64,000 nt of DNA, taken from Nonomuraea dietziae. Lineage in GTDB: Bacteria > Actinomycetota > Actinomycetes > Streptosporangiales > Streptosporangiaceae. Below are positions 42,327 through 48,785 of this stretch, piece after piece. How positions within the stretch are numbered: the stretch's first letter is position 1; each line of letters begins with the position of its first letter. The position numbers and the translations under genes were made by a program. Location: the NCBI RefSeq assembly GCF_014195505.1, contig NZ_JACIBV010000001.1:6696001-6760000 (forward strand). The letters run 5' to 3'. A model generated the notes under the pieces. It had not been told where the DNA came from. It did not search any database and saw nothing but the letters and a program-made list of their open reading frames with translations.

Positions 42327-42364
42327 AAAATATGTTGCCCCTTCCCGGCTTCCCGGTTTAGGGT
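42327..42364 (+). promoter_or_regulatory. whiB7 promoter with AT-rich WhiB7 site
   Basis: AAAATATG (42327-42334) abuts a -35 TTGCCC (42335-42340); 18 bp later comes -10 TAGGGT (42359-42364). An AT-rich block directly upstream of the -35 is the known signature of WhiB7-activated sigma-A promoters, where the AT-hook contacts the minor groove. Transcription should begin near 42371 and give a leader of about 450 nt. A small hairpin GTCGGAC/GTCCGAC (42378-42397) lies at the predicted 5' end. Confidence 0.82.
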
Positions 42365-42421
42365 CATGGTCAAGCAAGTCGGACGGTCCTGTCCGACGAT
42401 CTCAGGATGGAGGTGAGCCCA

Positions 42422-42700
42422 GTGAGGAACCTGATGGAAATGTCGGCCACGCAGTGGCTCGCTTCCGCATGCCGTAACTCGGTCAGGCTCGTCGATGGGC
42501 CGGCCAAGGTTCGGCAGGAGAAGTCTGCCCGCAGCCTGCTCGCCGCGCGTACTCGCGTCGGCTTGCACGCAGGCTTCGGAGCAGCCGCTGCCCAGGGCGC
42601 CCCCGTCTATGTCGCGGGCGTCGACGTGCCGACCCAGCAGATCACCAAGGGTGGACTGCGCGGTCCGCAACCCTGGAGGGATGAACCGGTCATAACCTGA
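42422..42700 (+). CDS. Upstream ORF in the whiB7 leader
   Basis: GTG 42422 is preceded by an excellent ribosome site (GGAGGTGA, 42409-42416) and opens a 92-codon frame starting MRNLMEMSATQWLASACRNS and ending WRDEPVIT. It lies wholly in the long leader between the WhiB7-type promoter and whiB7. Leader ORFs upstream of whiB7 act as sensors of translation stress in mycobacteria and relatives. Here the stop TGA (42698-42700) lies inside the 3' arm of a hairpin just before the attenuator terminator. The peptide itself has no recognised domain. It may be shorter in reality if an internal start is used. Confidence 0.72.
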   Translation: MRNLMEMSATQWLASACRNSVRLVDGPAKVRQEKSARSLLAARTRVGLHAGFGAAAAQGAPVYVAGVDVPTQQITKGGLRGPQPWRDEPVIT

Positions 42701-42721
42701 CCGGCACAATCAGCCTCCAGG
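42672..42721 (+). promoter_or_regulatory. Nested hairpins at the uORF stop (candidate attenuator switch)
   Basis: CCTGGAGG (42672-42679) can pair with CCTCCAGG (42714-42721), enclosing CCGGTCA (42686-42692) paired with TGACCGG (42698-42704). The outer 3' arm overlaps the first two bases of the terminator stem, so this structure and a full terminator stem compete slightly. A ribosome terminating at 42700 would cover these 5' arms. Confidence 0.6.
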
Positions 42722-42761
42722 CCGCGGATCCGCAGACAGGATCCGCGGCCTTCTTGTTTGT
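42720..42761 (+). terminator. Intrinsic terminator in the whiB7 leader (attenuator)
   Basis: GGCCGCGGATCC (42720-42731) pairs perfectly with GGATCCGCGGCC (42739-42750) over a 7-nt loop and is followed by TTCTTGTTTGT. It lies 61 bp upstream of the whiB7 ATG in the sense direction, where it can only reduce readthrough into whiB7. This is a textbook attenuator position. Confidence 0.88.
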
Positions 42762-42821
42762 CCGTGATCCCCCAGACACCCACGAGGTATCAAGAACAAG
42801 ATCAACCAGAAGGAGAAGCAG

Positions 42822-43091
42822 ATGGGGGCCAAGACGATCATGGACCTGATCGACGAAGCCGAAATCCCCTGTCGTACCGATCCCGACCTGTGGTTCGCCG
42901 AGTCGCCCGAGGACGTCGAGTTCGCCAAGACGCTCTGTGGTGGCTGCCCGATCCAGAAGGCCTGCCTGGCCCGCGCGCTCGAGCGCGAGGAGCCGTGGGG
43001 CGTCTGGGGTGGCGAACTGATCCTCAGGGGGACCGTCGTTCCCCGTAAGAGGCCTCGCGGGCGTCCCCGCAAGCACCCGGTCGCTGCCTGA
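42822..43091 (+). CDS. whiB7: WhiB7 redox-responsive transcriptional activator
   Basis: The 89-aa protein has four Fe-S Cys (17, 39, 42, 48; CGGCP core), the WhiB-family turn EEPWGVWGGE (57-65 region) and an AT-hook RGRPRK (79-84), which is diagnostic of WhiB7. WhiB7 binds sigma-A and AT-rich sites and activates intrinsic antibiotic-resistance genes and itself. The ATG at 42822 has AAGGAG 6 nt upstream. It sits downstream of a WhiB7-type promoter, an upstream ORF and an intrinsic terminator. The neighbour order with uvrD2 and the ABC1 kinase gene matches the mycobacterial locus (Rv3197A). Confidence 0.96.
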   Translation: MGAKTIMDLIDEAEIPCRTDPDLWFAESPEDVEFAKTLCGGCPIQKACLARALEREEPWGVWGGELILRGTVVPRKRPRGRPRKHPVAA

Positions 43092-43161
43092 CCCTCACAC
43101 CCACCGCACGGACAGAAAGACGAGTAAGCACATGAACTTCAGCACTGGTAGGAGCTTCGAA

Positions 43162-43326
43162 ATGCCGTTTATGCACCAAGAACTGGTTAACGACCGAATA
43201 CAAACCTTCCATCGGGAGGCGGAGGAGTACCGCCTGGTGTCCCGTCTGAGGCGCGTACAGCGCGCCCGGCGCGACGTCCAGCGCGCCAACGACCGGCTCC
43301 GCCGGGCGCTCCTCTCCCAGGGATAG
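43162..43326 (+). CDS. Small basic helical protein downstream of whiB7
   Basis: The 54-aa protein (MPFMHQELVNDRIQTFHREA...RRALLSQG) looks like one long basic amphipathic helix: RLRRVQRARRDVQRANDRLRR. I chose the ATG at 43162 because TAGGAG lies about 7 nt upstream; an ATG at 43132 in the same frame has no ribosome site. Short HQEL...R...EAE peptides of this kind are common, unnamed actinobacterial proteins. It is 70 bp after whiB7 and before two hairpins, so it probably shares the whiB7 transcript. Confidence 0.65.
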   Translation: MPFMHQELVNDRIQTFHREAEEYRLVSRLRRVQRARRDVQRANDRLRRALLSQG

Positions 43327-43330
43327 GTCC

Positions 43331-43359
43331 TGAGATCCTGCCGCCGGCGGAGGATCTCA
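43331..43359 (+). terminator. Hairpin after the small gene
   Basis: TGAGATCCT (43331-43339) and AGGATCTCA (43351-43359) form a 9-bp perfect stem enclosing a GC-rich self-complementary loop. It lies 4 nt after the stop of the small ORF. Confidence 0.7.
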
Positions 43360-43377
43360 CGGTCTGACCTTCGATAG

Positions 43378-43408
43378 AACGGCCGGGTGCACCACGCACC
43401 CGGCCGTT
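43378..43408. terminator. Second strong hairpin with T-rich tail
   Basis: AACGGCCGGGTGC (43378-43390) pairs with GCACCCGGCCGTT (43396-43408), 13 bp perfect with a 5-nt loop, followed by TCTCAT. It ends the whiB7 transcription unit and faces the leftward gene at 43596-44345. Confidence 0.82.
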
Positions 43409-43595
43409 TCTCATGTCCTGGATGCGCGCTCGAGATCATTTCCCTTTGACCTGGGAGAGGAGGTCAGCAACCCAAGATCCCCCCGCGGACGCGGCGCTTG
43501 TCCCGCAACCGGTGGAGGTCGCCGCGCAGATCGGGTTGCCCGCCATCCTGGCGCACCGGCGTGGCCACGATGTGGAGATGATCGCCGGCCGTGGT

Positions 43596-44345
43596 TCACC
43601 TGCTGTTGCGGGGGAGGGTGGTGGCGGGGACCGGCACGGTGGACAGGCCAGGGGTGGGCCGGAAGGCGCGGGCCTGGGCGGCGGCGCGGCGGGCGGCGGC
43701 GCGGGAATCGGCCAGGCCCGCGGAGCGCCAGACCTCCCATTGGCTGTGGGAGGGCCCGCCGATGGCGTCGGAGGCTATCAGGCCGCTGATGCGGCTGATG
43801 TCGGAGGAGGCGACGAGGTCGAGGCCGACGCGCTGGAGGATGGCCACGGACATGCGGGCGCCGAGCACGCCCGCGCCGTCGGGGGCGCGGGTGGGCAGGG
43901 GGCAGTGGAAGACCTCGGTGGTGCCGTGGTCCGGGCGGCCGATGCTCTCGGCGGCGATCCAGCTGAGCTCCTGGGAGATCGCGGTGGCCTCGGCGCGCAG
44001 CCACCCCAGTTCCTCCAGATCGGCGGGCGAGATCCACACGCGACCGTAGATATCGGCGAAGTGCGGGCTGCGGGCCAGGCCGGCGAAGCCGGGATCGGAC
44101 CAGATGGACAGGCAGTCGTTCCAGCCCAGGTCGACCGCGGCTCGGAAGTGCTCGATCCCGCCCGGCACGTCCCCGAGCCTGCCGTGGAGGTCGGCGAGCA
44201 TCGCGTGGATCATCGCGAGCCCCCAGCGCGGCCCCCGCCGCCACGCCTCCGGCAGCAGCGCCGTCAACGCCTGCCGCCCCCGCGCCATGTCCCCGTAGAC
44301 GATCGGCTTGCAGGCCGCGTACAACTCGTCGAACCCGACTTCCAT
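43596..44345 (-). CDS. Hypothetical protein, TPR-like N-terminal half
   Basis: The 249-aa protein starts MEVGFDELYAACKPIVYGDM at 44345 after GAGGCGGGG. The N-terminal half has helical-repeat character resembling tetratricopeptide repeats: IHAMLADLHGRLGDVPGGIEHFRAAVDLG, then a WSDPGFAGLARSPHF turn. The C-terminal half (about residues 100-249) is of unknown type and includes ARMSVAILQRVGLDLVASSD. No catalytic motif is recognised. The frame extends further upstream without a ribosome site. It is isolated on its strand, downstream of the whiB7 terminators. The 187 bp to its left show nothing. Confidence 0.68.
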   Translation of the reverse strand: MEVGFDELYAACKPIVYGDMARGRQALTALLPEAWRRGPRWGLAMIHAMLADLHGRLGDVPGGIEHFRAAVDLGWNDCLSIWSDPGFAGLARSPHFADIYGRVWISPADLEELGWLRAEATAISQELSWIAAESIGRPDHGTTEVFHCPLPTRAPDGAGVLGARMSVAILQRVGLDLVASSDISRISGLIASDAIGGPSHSQWEVWRSAGLADSRAAARRAAAQARAFRPTPGLSTVPVPATTLPRNSR

Positions 44346-44395
44346 CCCCGCCTCACATCCACCTGAGCACCACGATGACGGATCTTGAATAGCAC

Positions 44396-44768
44396 ATGCC
44401 CCGCCCGCCACGACAGCCGAGAAACCGGAGGCAAGCAGTGGGCTCCGGCACGGCAAGCGTCTCTCCGGGCCGTGATGCGATCTCGACGTTCACTCACCGG
44501 GCGCTTCCCGGCTGGATGCAGAGGTGGAACACGTGCTGTTCATCCGTCCGACGTCGCCGCCGTGAAGGCGCGCCAGGCCTGTCGGAACCTCGACGGGACG
44601 GAAGAGGTGAGCACCTCACTGTTCGTCATCGCCAAGGAGGACGGGCAGTGGCGCCTGACCGCCAGATCCACACGCACCTGGGCCTTCGCACCCGCACGAC
44701 CGCGGACGCGACGAAGCGGCGGCGGGTGGCAGGCCGAGAACGTCGCGCACGCTGAACGGCGGGCCTGA
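44396..44768 (+). pseudogene. Remnant of a SnoaL/SgcJ-like (NTF2-fold) protein
   Basis: Two frames carry pieces that together resemble this family. GRDAISTFTHRALPGWMQ lies near 44460-44515 in one frame. SDVAAVKARQACRNLDG followed by LFVIAKEDGQWRLTARS lies near 44545-44665 in the next frame. Intact members have these elements in one protein of about 130 aa, with a beta-sheet section between them that is largely missing here. No good start or ribosome site is seen. The rest of 44346-44904 shows no other gene. I read it as decayed coding DNA. Confidence 0.45.
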
Positions 44769-44904
44769 GCGGGTCCGGGAGGAGCTGCTCAGGCACCCGC
44801 GCGAGGAGAGGATCGACCTGGAGGTACTGGCCGTTGATCGACGGCTGCCTCGCCGAGACCGGCCTCGCGATCACTCGCCACACCCCGACCCCACACCGCG
44901 AGCC

Positions 44905-45762
44905 TCAGGAAGCGTCGCGGTACAGGTCCCGCCTTTCGGGCAACCGCTCGAGGCCGGCCGACAGGTAGGTGGCGACGGCGCCGACGTTGGAGCTCGGCGT
45001 GCCCACGTCCACGCTGGACGAACCCAGCTCCTGGAGTGCGCGCGCCGCGGCGATCGTGATCGCTTTGCCGTAACCGTGACGGCGGTGTGCCCGGTGCACC
45101 CCCATCGGCTCGATCAGCCCGGGCTTGCCTTCACCCGCCGACCACACCGTCACCGCCGCCACGGCCTCGCCCTGCTCGTCGCGGGCGAGCAGGCACCGCG
45201 CGTTGACGTACGGCGCACCTGCCGCCATCGCGTGCCAGCGCTCCTCGCTGAACGTCGAGCCGTCGAACGACGCCCGCAGGGCCGCGGCCCACTCGTGCGC
45301 CTGTTCCGGCCCGATCACCTCGACGTGAACGCCGGGATCCGGCACAGGCGCGCCGAGGTCACGGCGAAGCAGTGTCCACGGCTCGCCACTCTCCCAGCCG
45401 TCCTTGAACAACAGGTCCTGGACCAGCGCACCCATCGGCGCCTCGACGGACACCTTGCCCTCGAGGAACACACCACGCTCAGGCGCCGACACGTCCTCGG
45501 CCACCTGCTGCGCCACCTCCTCGTCCCGGAACGCCTCCGGCGCGAACGCCAACCGCAGCAACTCCGCGCCATCCAGGAGCCCGACCGCCAGAACCTCGCC
45601 GGCCCGACTCCAGGTCCGCGTGGCCTGCGCCGTCCGCTCCGCGCCGAACTGCCAGAACCACCCCACGTCCCCCGGATGCAACTGCACGGGCGCTCCGTCG
45701 TACTGCCACTCGCTCAACGCCCGCACGACGTCGCCGAGCCCGTCGGCCTCCGGCCTGCCCAT
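44905..45762 (-). CDS. GNAT family N-acetyltransferase
   Basis: The protein is about 285 aa with a C-terminal GNAT fold: ARCLLARDEQGEAVAAVTVW, then acetyl-CoA loop VHRAHRRHGYGKAITIAA and SSNVGAVATYLSAGLERL. The N-terminal half (SEWQYDGAPVQLHPGDVGWFWQFG) resembles an extra domain seen in some streptomycete acetyltransferases. The start is uncertain: ATG 45762 (MGRPEADG) is the most natural; a GTG at 45774 and an ATG at 45859 are in frame. Further extension is shadow. The substrate is unknown. Confidence 0.8.
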   Translation of the reverse strand: MGRPEADGLGDVVRALSEWQYDGAPVQLHPGDVGWFWQFGAERTAQATRTWSRAGEVLAVGLLDGAELLRLAFAPEAFRDEEVAQQVAEDVSAPERGVFLEGKVSVEAPMGALVQDLLFKDGWESGEPWTLLRRDLGAPVPDPGVHVEVIGPEQAHEWAAALRASFDGSTFSEERWHAMAAGAPYVNARCLLARDEQGEAVAAVTVWSAGEGKPGLIEPMGVHRAHRRHGYGKAITIAAARALQELGSSSVDVGTPSSNVGAVATYLSAGLERLPERRDLYRDAS

Positions 45763-45926
45763 CTTGATCGCCACCCCCTGATCACACACCACCCCACCGA
45801 CCCTCCGCACCCGGTTTTCCCGCCGGAAGTCGGTGTCGGCGTCGCCGTGATCACGCATGCGCTCTGCCGCTGACCTGCCCGGACGCGTTCGGTTGCGGGT
45901 GGTGACACGTGCCTGAACGGCACCCC

Positions 45927-46313
45927 CTACTTGTGGTGCACGATCTGGATCAGGTTTCCGCAGGTGTCGTCCAGGACCGCGGTGGTGACCGGGCCCATCT
46001 CCAGCGGCTCCTGGGTGAAGCGGACCCCGAGCCCGCGCAGCCGGTCGAACTCCGCGACCACGTCCTCCACGGCGAAGGAGGTGGCCGGGATGCCGTCCTC
46101 GACCAGCGCCTCCTTGTACGGCTTGACCGCGGGATGGCCGGAGGGCTCCAGCAGCAGTTCGGTCCCGTCGGGGTCTTCCGGTGAGACCACGGTGACCCAA
46201 CGGTCCTCGCCCAGCGGGACATCGTTCTTCTTCACGAAGCCGAGCACCTCGGTGTAGAAGCGCAGGGCCTTGTCCTGGTCATCGACGAAGACGCTCGACA
46301 GGTGGATCTTCAT
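45927..46313 (-). CDS. VOC/glyoxalase superfamily protein
   Basis: The 128-aa protein starts MKIHLSSVFVDDQDKALRFY, the usual VOC opening, and has repeated beta-alpha-beta-beta-beta elements: EDRWVTVVSPEDPDGTELLLEP and GPVTTAVLDDTCGNLIQIVHH, which include the expected metal-site Glu/His positions. The ATG at 46313 has AGGAGG 5 nt upstream and overlaps the ArsR stop by 4 bp. The ArsR-VOC pair suggests regulated detoxification of a small molecule (inference). Confidence 0.9.
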   Translation of the reverse strand: MKIHLSSVFVDDQDKALRFYTEVLGFVKKNDVPLGEDRWVTVVSPEDPDGTELLLEPSGHPAVKPYKEALVEDGIPATSFAVEDVVAEFDRLRGLGVRFTQEPLEMGPVTTAVLDDTCGNLIQIVHHK

Positions 46314-46600
46314 GGTGCCTCCTGTGTGTCGCGCTTGAGCCATCGGGTGATGATGCGCTCAAGGGGTTCGGTGTTCAGATCGTGGAACTTGTAGCGGCCC
46401 TGGCGCCGCGAACGGACCAGGTCCGCGGATTCCAGCACAGCCAGATGCTGACTGATCGCCTGGCGGGACAGTCCAAGACCGTGCTTGGTCACCAGCCGCG
46501 CGCAAATCTCGAACAGGGTCTGGCCGTCCCGTTCCACCAGCTCATCGAGGATGCGCCGACGGGTGGGGTCGGCCAGGGCCTTGAAGACGTCCTCCGCCAT
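46310..46600 (-). CDS. ArsR-family transcriptional repressor
   Basis: The 96-aa winged-helix protein starts MAEDVFKALADPTRRRILDELVERDGQ, a classical ArsR start. The recognition helix region is LSRQAISQHLAVLESADLV and the wing is RRQGRYKFHDLN. It lacks an obvious Cys metal site (the one Cys, in FEICARLV, is alone), so it probably senses something other than a thiophilic metal. The ATG at 46600 lies about 8 nt downstream of a TATAGT -10 box, so its mRNA is likely leaderless. The operator lies between its own -35 and -10. Confidence 0.92.
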   Translation of the reverse strand: MAEDVFKALADPTRRRILDELVERDGQTLFEICARLVTKHGLGLSRQAISQHLAVLESADLVRSRRQGRYKFHDLNTEPLERIITRWLKRDTQEAP

Positions 46601-46607
46601 GGCTCTC

Positions 46608-46658
46608 ACTATAGGCAAGTGGTGACTTGCCTATCAAGAGGCAAGTGGTGACTTCCCT
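46608..46658 (-). promoter_or_regulatory. arsR promoter with embedded palindromic operator
   Basis: On the minus strand, -35 TTGATA (46632-46637) and -10 TATAGT (46608-46613) are 18 bp apart. Between and across them lies the perfect palindrome ATAGGCAAGT-GGTG-ACTTGCCTAT (46611-46634). A second, half-perfect copy (AGGCAAGT-GGTG-ACTTCCCT) occupies 46639-46658. The ArsR protein encoded downstream is the obvious ligand. Confidence 0.82.
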
Positions 46659-46804
46659 GTCGCGTCGAGCAGACCTCGCACGATCCGAACCGGCCTGGAG
46701 GAGGCTCTTCAGGCGCGGAGGCGTCGGAACGGGCGTGAGGGTGGAGGGGGCGTGACGCAAGAACACTCGTTGGCTCCAGGCGGCCGGACCGTCAAGGGCT
46801 TTCG

Positions 46805-46835
46805 TTGACATCAAGCTGACTTGAGGTTGCACAGT
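46805..46835 (+). promoter_or_regulatory. Promoter of the LLM oxidoreductase gene with inverted repeat
   Basis: A consensus -35 TTGACA (46805-46810) is followed by TCAAG-CTGA-CTTGA (46811-46824) and a weak -10 (TGCACA at 17 bp or CACAGT at 19 bp). The ATG at 46842 has no ribosome site, so initiation may be leaderless. The inverted repeat inside the spacer is a likely operator. Confidence 0.55.
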
Positions 46836-46841
46836 ACGGCC

Positions 46842-47746
46842 ATGAAGAGTTTCGAGATCGGCGTGGTCCTGCCCGGGATCGCCGTCCAGCGCAGGGACGG
46901 CATCGACCTGCGAGCCGCGGCCCTGCACGCGGAGAACGCCGGGCTGGACGGCGTCTGGCACGGCGACCACCTGGCCGTCGGCGGGCCGACGCTGGACGCG
47001 CCGATCGCGCTGGCCATCGCCGCCGCGGCCACCACCCGCATCAGGATCGGCACCAGTGTGTTCGTCCCCGCGATCCGTCCCGTCGTCTGGGCGGCCAAGC
47101 AGATCGCGACCCTGCAGTACGTATCCGGCGGCCGCCTCGTGCTCGGCGTGGGCTCGGGCGGCGGGCCCGCGCAGTGGGCCGCAGCGGGGGTGCCCTACGG
47201 CGAGCGGGGCCGCCGCACCGACACGGCCCTGGAGTTGCTTCCCCACCTGCTCGTGGGCGAGGCGACGCGGCTGCGAGACGAAGAGGGGGAGCCGGCTGTC
47301 GAACTGGCGCCTGCCGTGGCGGTGCCGCCGGTGTGGGTCGGCAACGCCTCCGGCGCGGCGATCCGGCGGGCGGCGCGGCTGGGCGACGGCTGGTTCCCCT
47401 CCCTGATCTCGCCCAGTGAGGTCGCCGAGGGCGGAAAGCATCTCGCCGACCTGGCCGCCCACCACGGACGGCCCGCTCCGGTCATCGCGATCGGCGGCGC
47501 CGCCGCTCTGGGGAACGGGCATGGGGTGCCGTCGAGGGCGCAGATCGCGGAAGGGATCAGCGGCTCGTACGGTCGCCCGCTGGAGGACGTCATCGAGATC
47601 CCCCTCACCGGCCAGCCGAAGCAGGTCGCCGAGAGGCTGGCCGTCTATCGCGAGGCCGGAGCCGAACACGCGATCATCGGCATCTCGGGCGGCGACTGGC
47701 GGTCCCAGGTCGACCTGCTGGCAGAGGCCCGAAGCCTGCTGCGCTG
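46842..47746 (+). CDS. LLM-class (F420-dependent type) oxidoreductase
   Basis: The 301-aa protein is a luciferase-like monooxygenase-fold enzyme: FEIGVVLPGIAVQ, NAGLDGVWHGDHLAV, RIRIGTSVFVPAIRPVVWAAKQIATL, GGRLVLGVGSGGG and ARLGDGWFPSLISP. In actinobacteria most of this class use F420 as cofactor. The ATG at 46842 lies just downstream of a TTGACA promoter and lacks a ribosome site. Its last codons (SLLR stop) form the start of a 56-bp tandem repeat array. The substrate is unknown. Confidence 0.9.
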
Positions 47747-47957
47747 ACCGTGTGGCCCGCTGCGACGTGCTCATCGACGGGGCTCGCACGCCTGCTGCGC
47801 TGACCGTGTGGCCCGCTGCGACGTGCTCATCGACGGGGCTCGCACGCCTGTCGCGTTGGCTGTGGGGCCCGGTTGCGGCGTGCTGACTGAGGGGGCTCGC
47901 ACGCCTGTCGCGCTGACCGGTGGTCCCGGCCACGACGCGCTCACCGAGGGCTCGCAC
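47735..47957. repeat. Minisatellite, about four 56-57 bp units
   Basis: CCTGCTGCGCTGACCG recurs at 47735 and 47791, with diverged copies at 47847 and 47904. Each unit contains CGACGTGCTCATCGACGG- and GGGGCTCGCACG-like parts. The first two units are almost identical; later ones drift. The first unit includes the last codons and stop of the oxidoreductase gene. The array fills the gap between this gene and the convergent MBL gene. Confidence 0.85.
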
Positions 47958-47979
47958 GGCTACGGGGGAGAGCCGGTGT

Positions 47980-48678
47980 TCAGGCCGGCAGGGTCGCCGC
48001 GACCGCCGTCAGAGCGGCGTGGGCGTCGACGATGGGTTCGCCGTGGCCGACGCAGGCGAGCCGCGCGTCCACCTCGGCGAGTCGGCGGAAGGAGCGGAGC
48101 ATCTGCGCGCGGTCGAGGTTGAAGACCCCGGGCATGACCTGTCCGTCGATGTGCGCGACCGTGTCCCCGGTGAACAGCACGCCGGGTCGCGGCAGGTGAA
48201 GCGCGATGCTGCCGTCGGTGTGGCCGGGCGTGTGGATCACCCGCGCGCCGCCGCCGAAGTCGATCACATCTCCGTCCTCCAACTCCCGGTCCACCCGGCA
48301 GGGGGGCGCGGCGGGCAGGAGGTGGGCGCCGAGGTCACGGTGCAGAGCCCGCTCCTCGTCGGTGAAGTTCGGTGGAGGAGCGGGCGTGTCGCCGCGGATC
48401 ACCGGTGTCTCCAGCCGGTGGGCCAGCACGGTGACGTCTCCCCACCGGCTGATCTCGGCGGCCCCGCCACTGTGGTCCTCATGGAAGTGCGTGAGCACGA
48501 CGTGCCCGACGTCGCTCTTGCTGAAGCCCAGCTCCTCGATCGCAGCCGCGATGTCCTTGCCGGAGGTGGCGATGCCGGTGTCGACGAGGGTGAGCTTGCC
48601 TGCGTCGTTCCAGAGGTACGCCTGGCCGAACTCCAGCAGTAGCAGGTGCAGCTCCGGACGAATTGCCACGATCTTCAT
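47980..48678 (-). CDS. MBL-fold metallo-hydrolase
   Basis: The 232-aa protein has the metallo-beta-lactamase signature THFHEDHSGG, preceded by LTLVDTGIATSGKD and followed by VIHTPGHTDGSIAL, LFTGDTVAHIDG and a final CVGHGEPI. These give the expected dinuclear metal ligands. The ATG at 48678 has AAGGGG 6 nt upstream. It is divergent from a LysR regulator with a dyad between them, so it is probably the regulator's target. The substrate (lactone, thioester or other) is unknown. Confidence 0.92.
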   Translation of the reverse strand: MKIVAIRPELHLLLLEFGQAYLWNDAGKLTLVDTGIATSGKDIAAAIEELGFSKSDVGHVVLTHFHEDHSGGAAEISRWGDVTVLAHRLETPVIRGDTPAPPPNFTDEERALHRDLGAHLLPAAPPCRVDRELEDGDVIDFGGGARVIHTPGHTDGSIALHLPRPGVLFTGDTVAHIDGQVMPGVFNLDRAQMLRSFRRLAEVDARLACVGHGEPIVDAHAALTAVAATLPA

Positions 48679-48748
48679 TCGGTTCCCCTTCGGTGAGAGA
48701 CCAGCAAACCCGCAGTCGGCCGGTGGCGTCCAACAACGATCCACGTCA

Positions 48749-48773
48749 GATTGACAACCAGCGGTTTCCAATC
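48749..48773. promoter_or_regulatory. LysR-type dyad between MBL and lysR genes
   Basis: GATTG-AC-AACC-AGC-GGTT-TC-CAATC is a 25-bp interrupted palindrome located 13 bp upstream of the lysR GTG. It contains a TTGACA that could be the -35 for rightward transcription. Position and size fit an autoregulatory LysR binding site. Confidence 0.65.
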
Positions 48774-48785
48774 GAGGCTCGGAGC

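Noticed and set aside
42281..42709. 142-codon minus-strand frame across the whiB7 leader
   Set aside because: It runs antisense through the promoter, uORF and hairpins and has no ribosome site or family motif.
44626..44883. 85-codon minus-strand frame in the gene-poor gap
   Set aside because: Arg/Pro-rich composition, no ribosome site and overlap with the decayed SnoaL-like fragment point to non-coding DNA.
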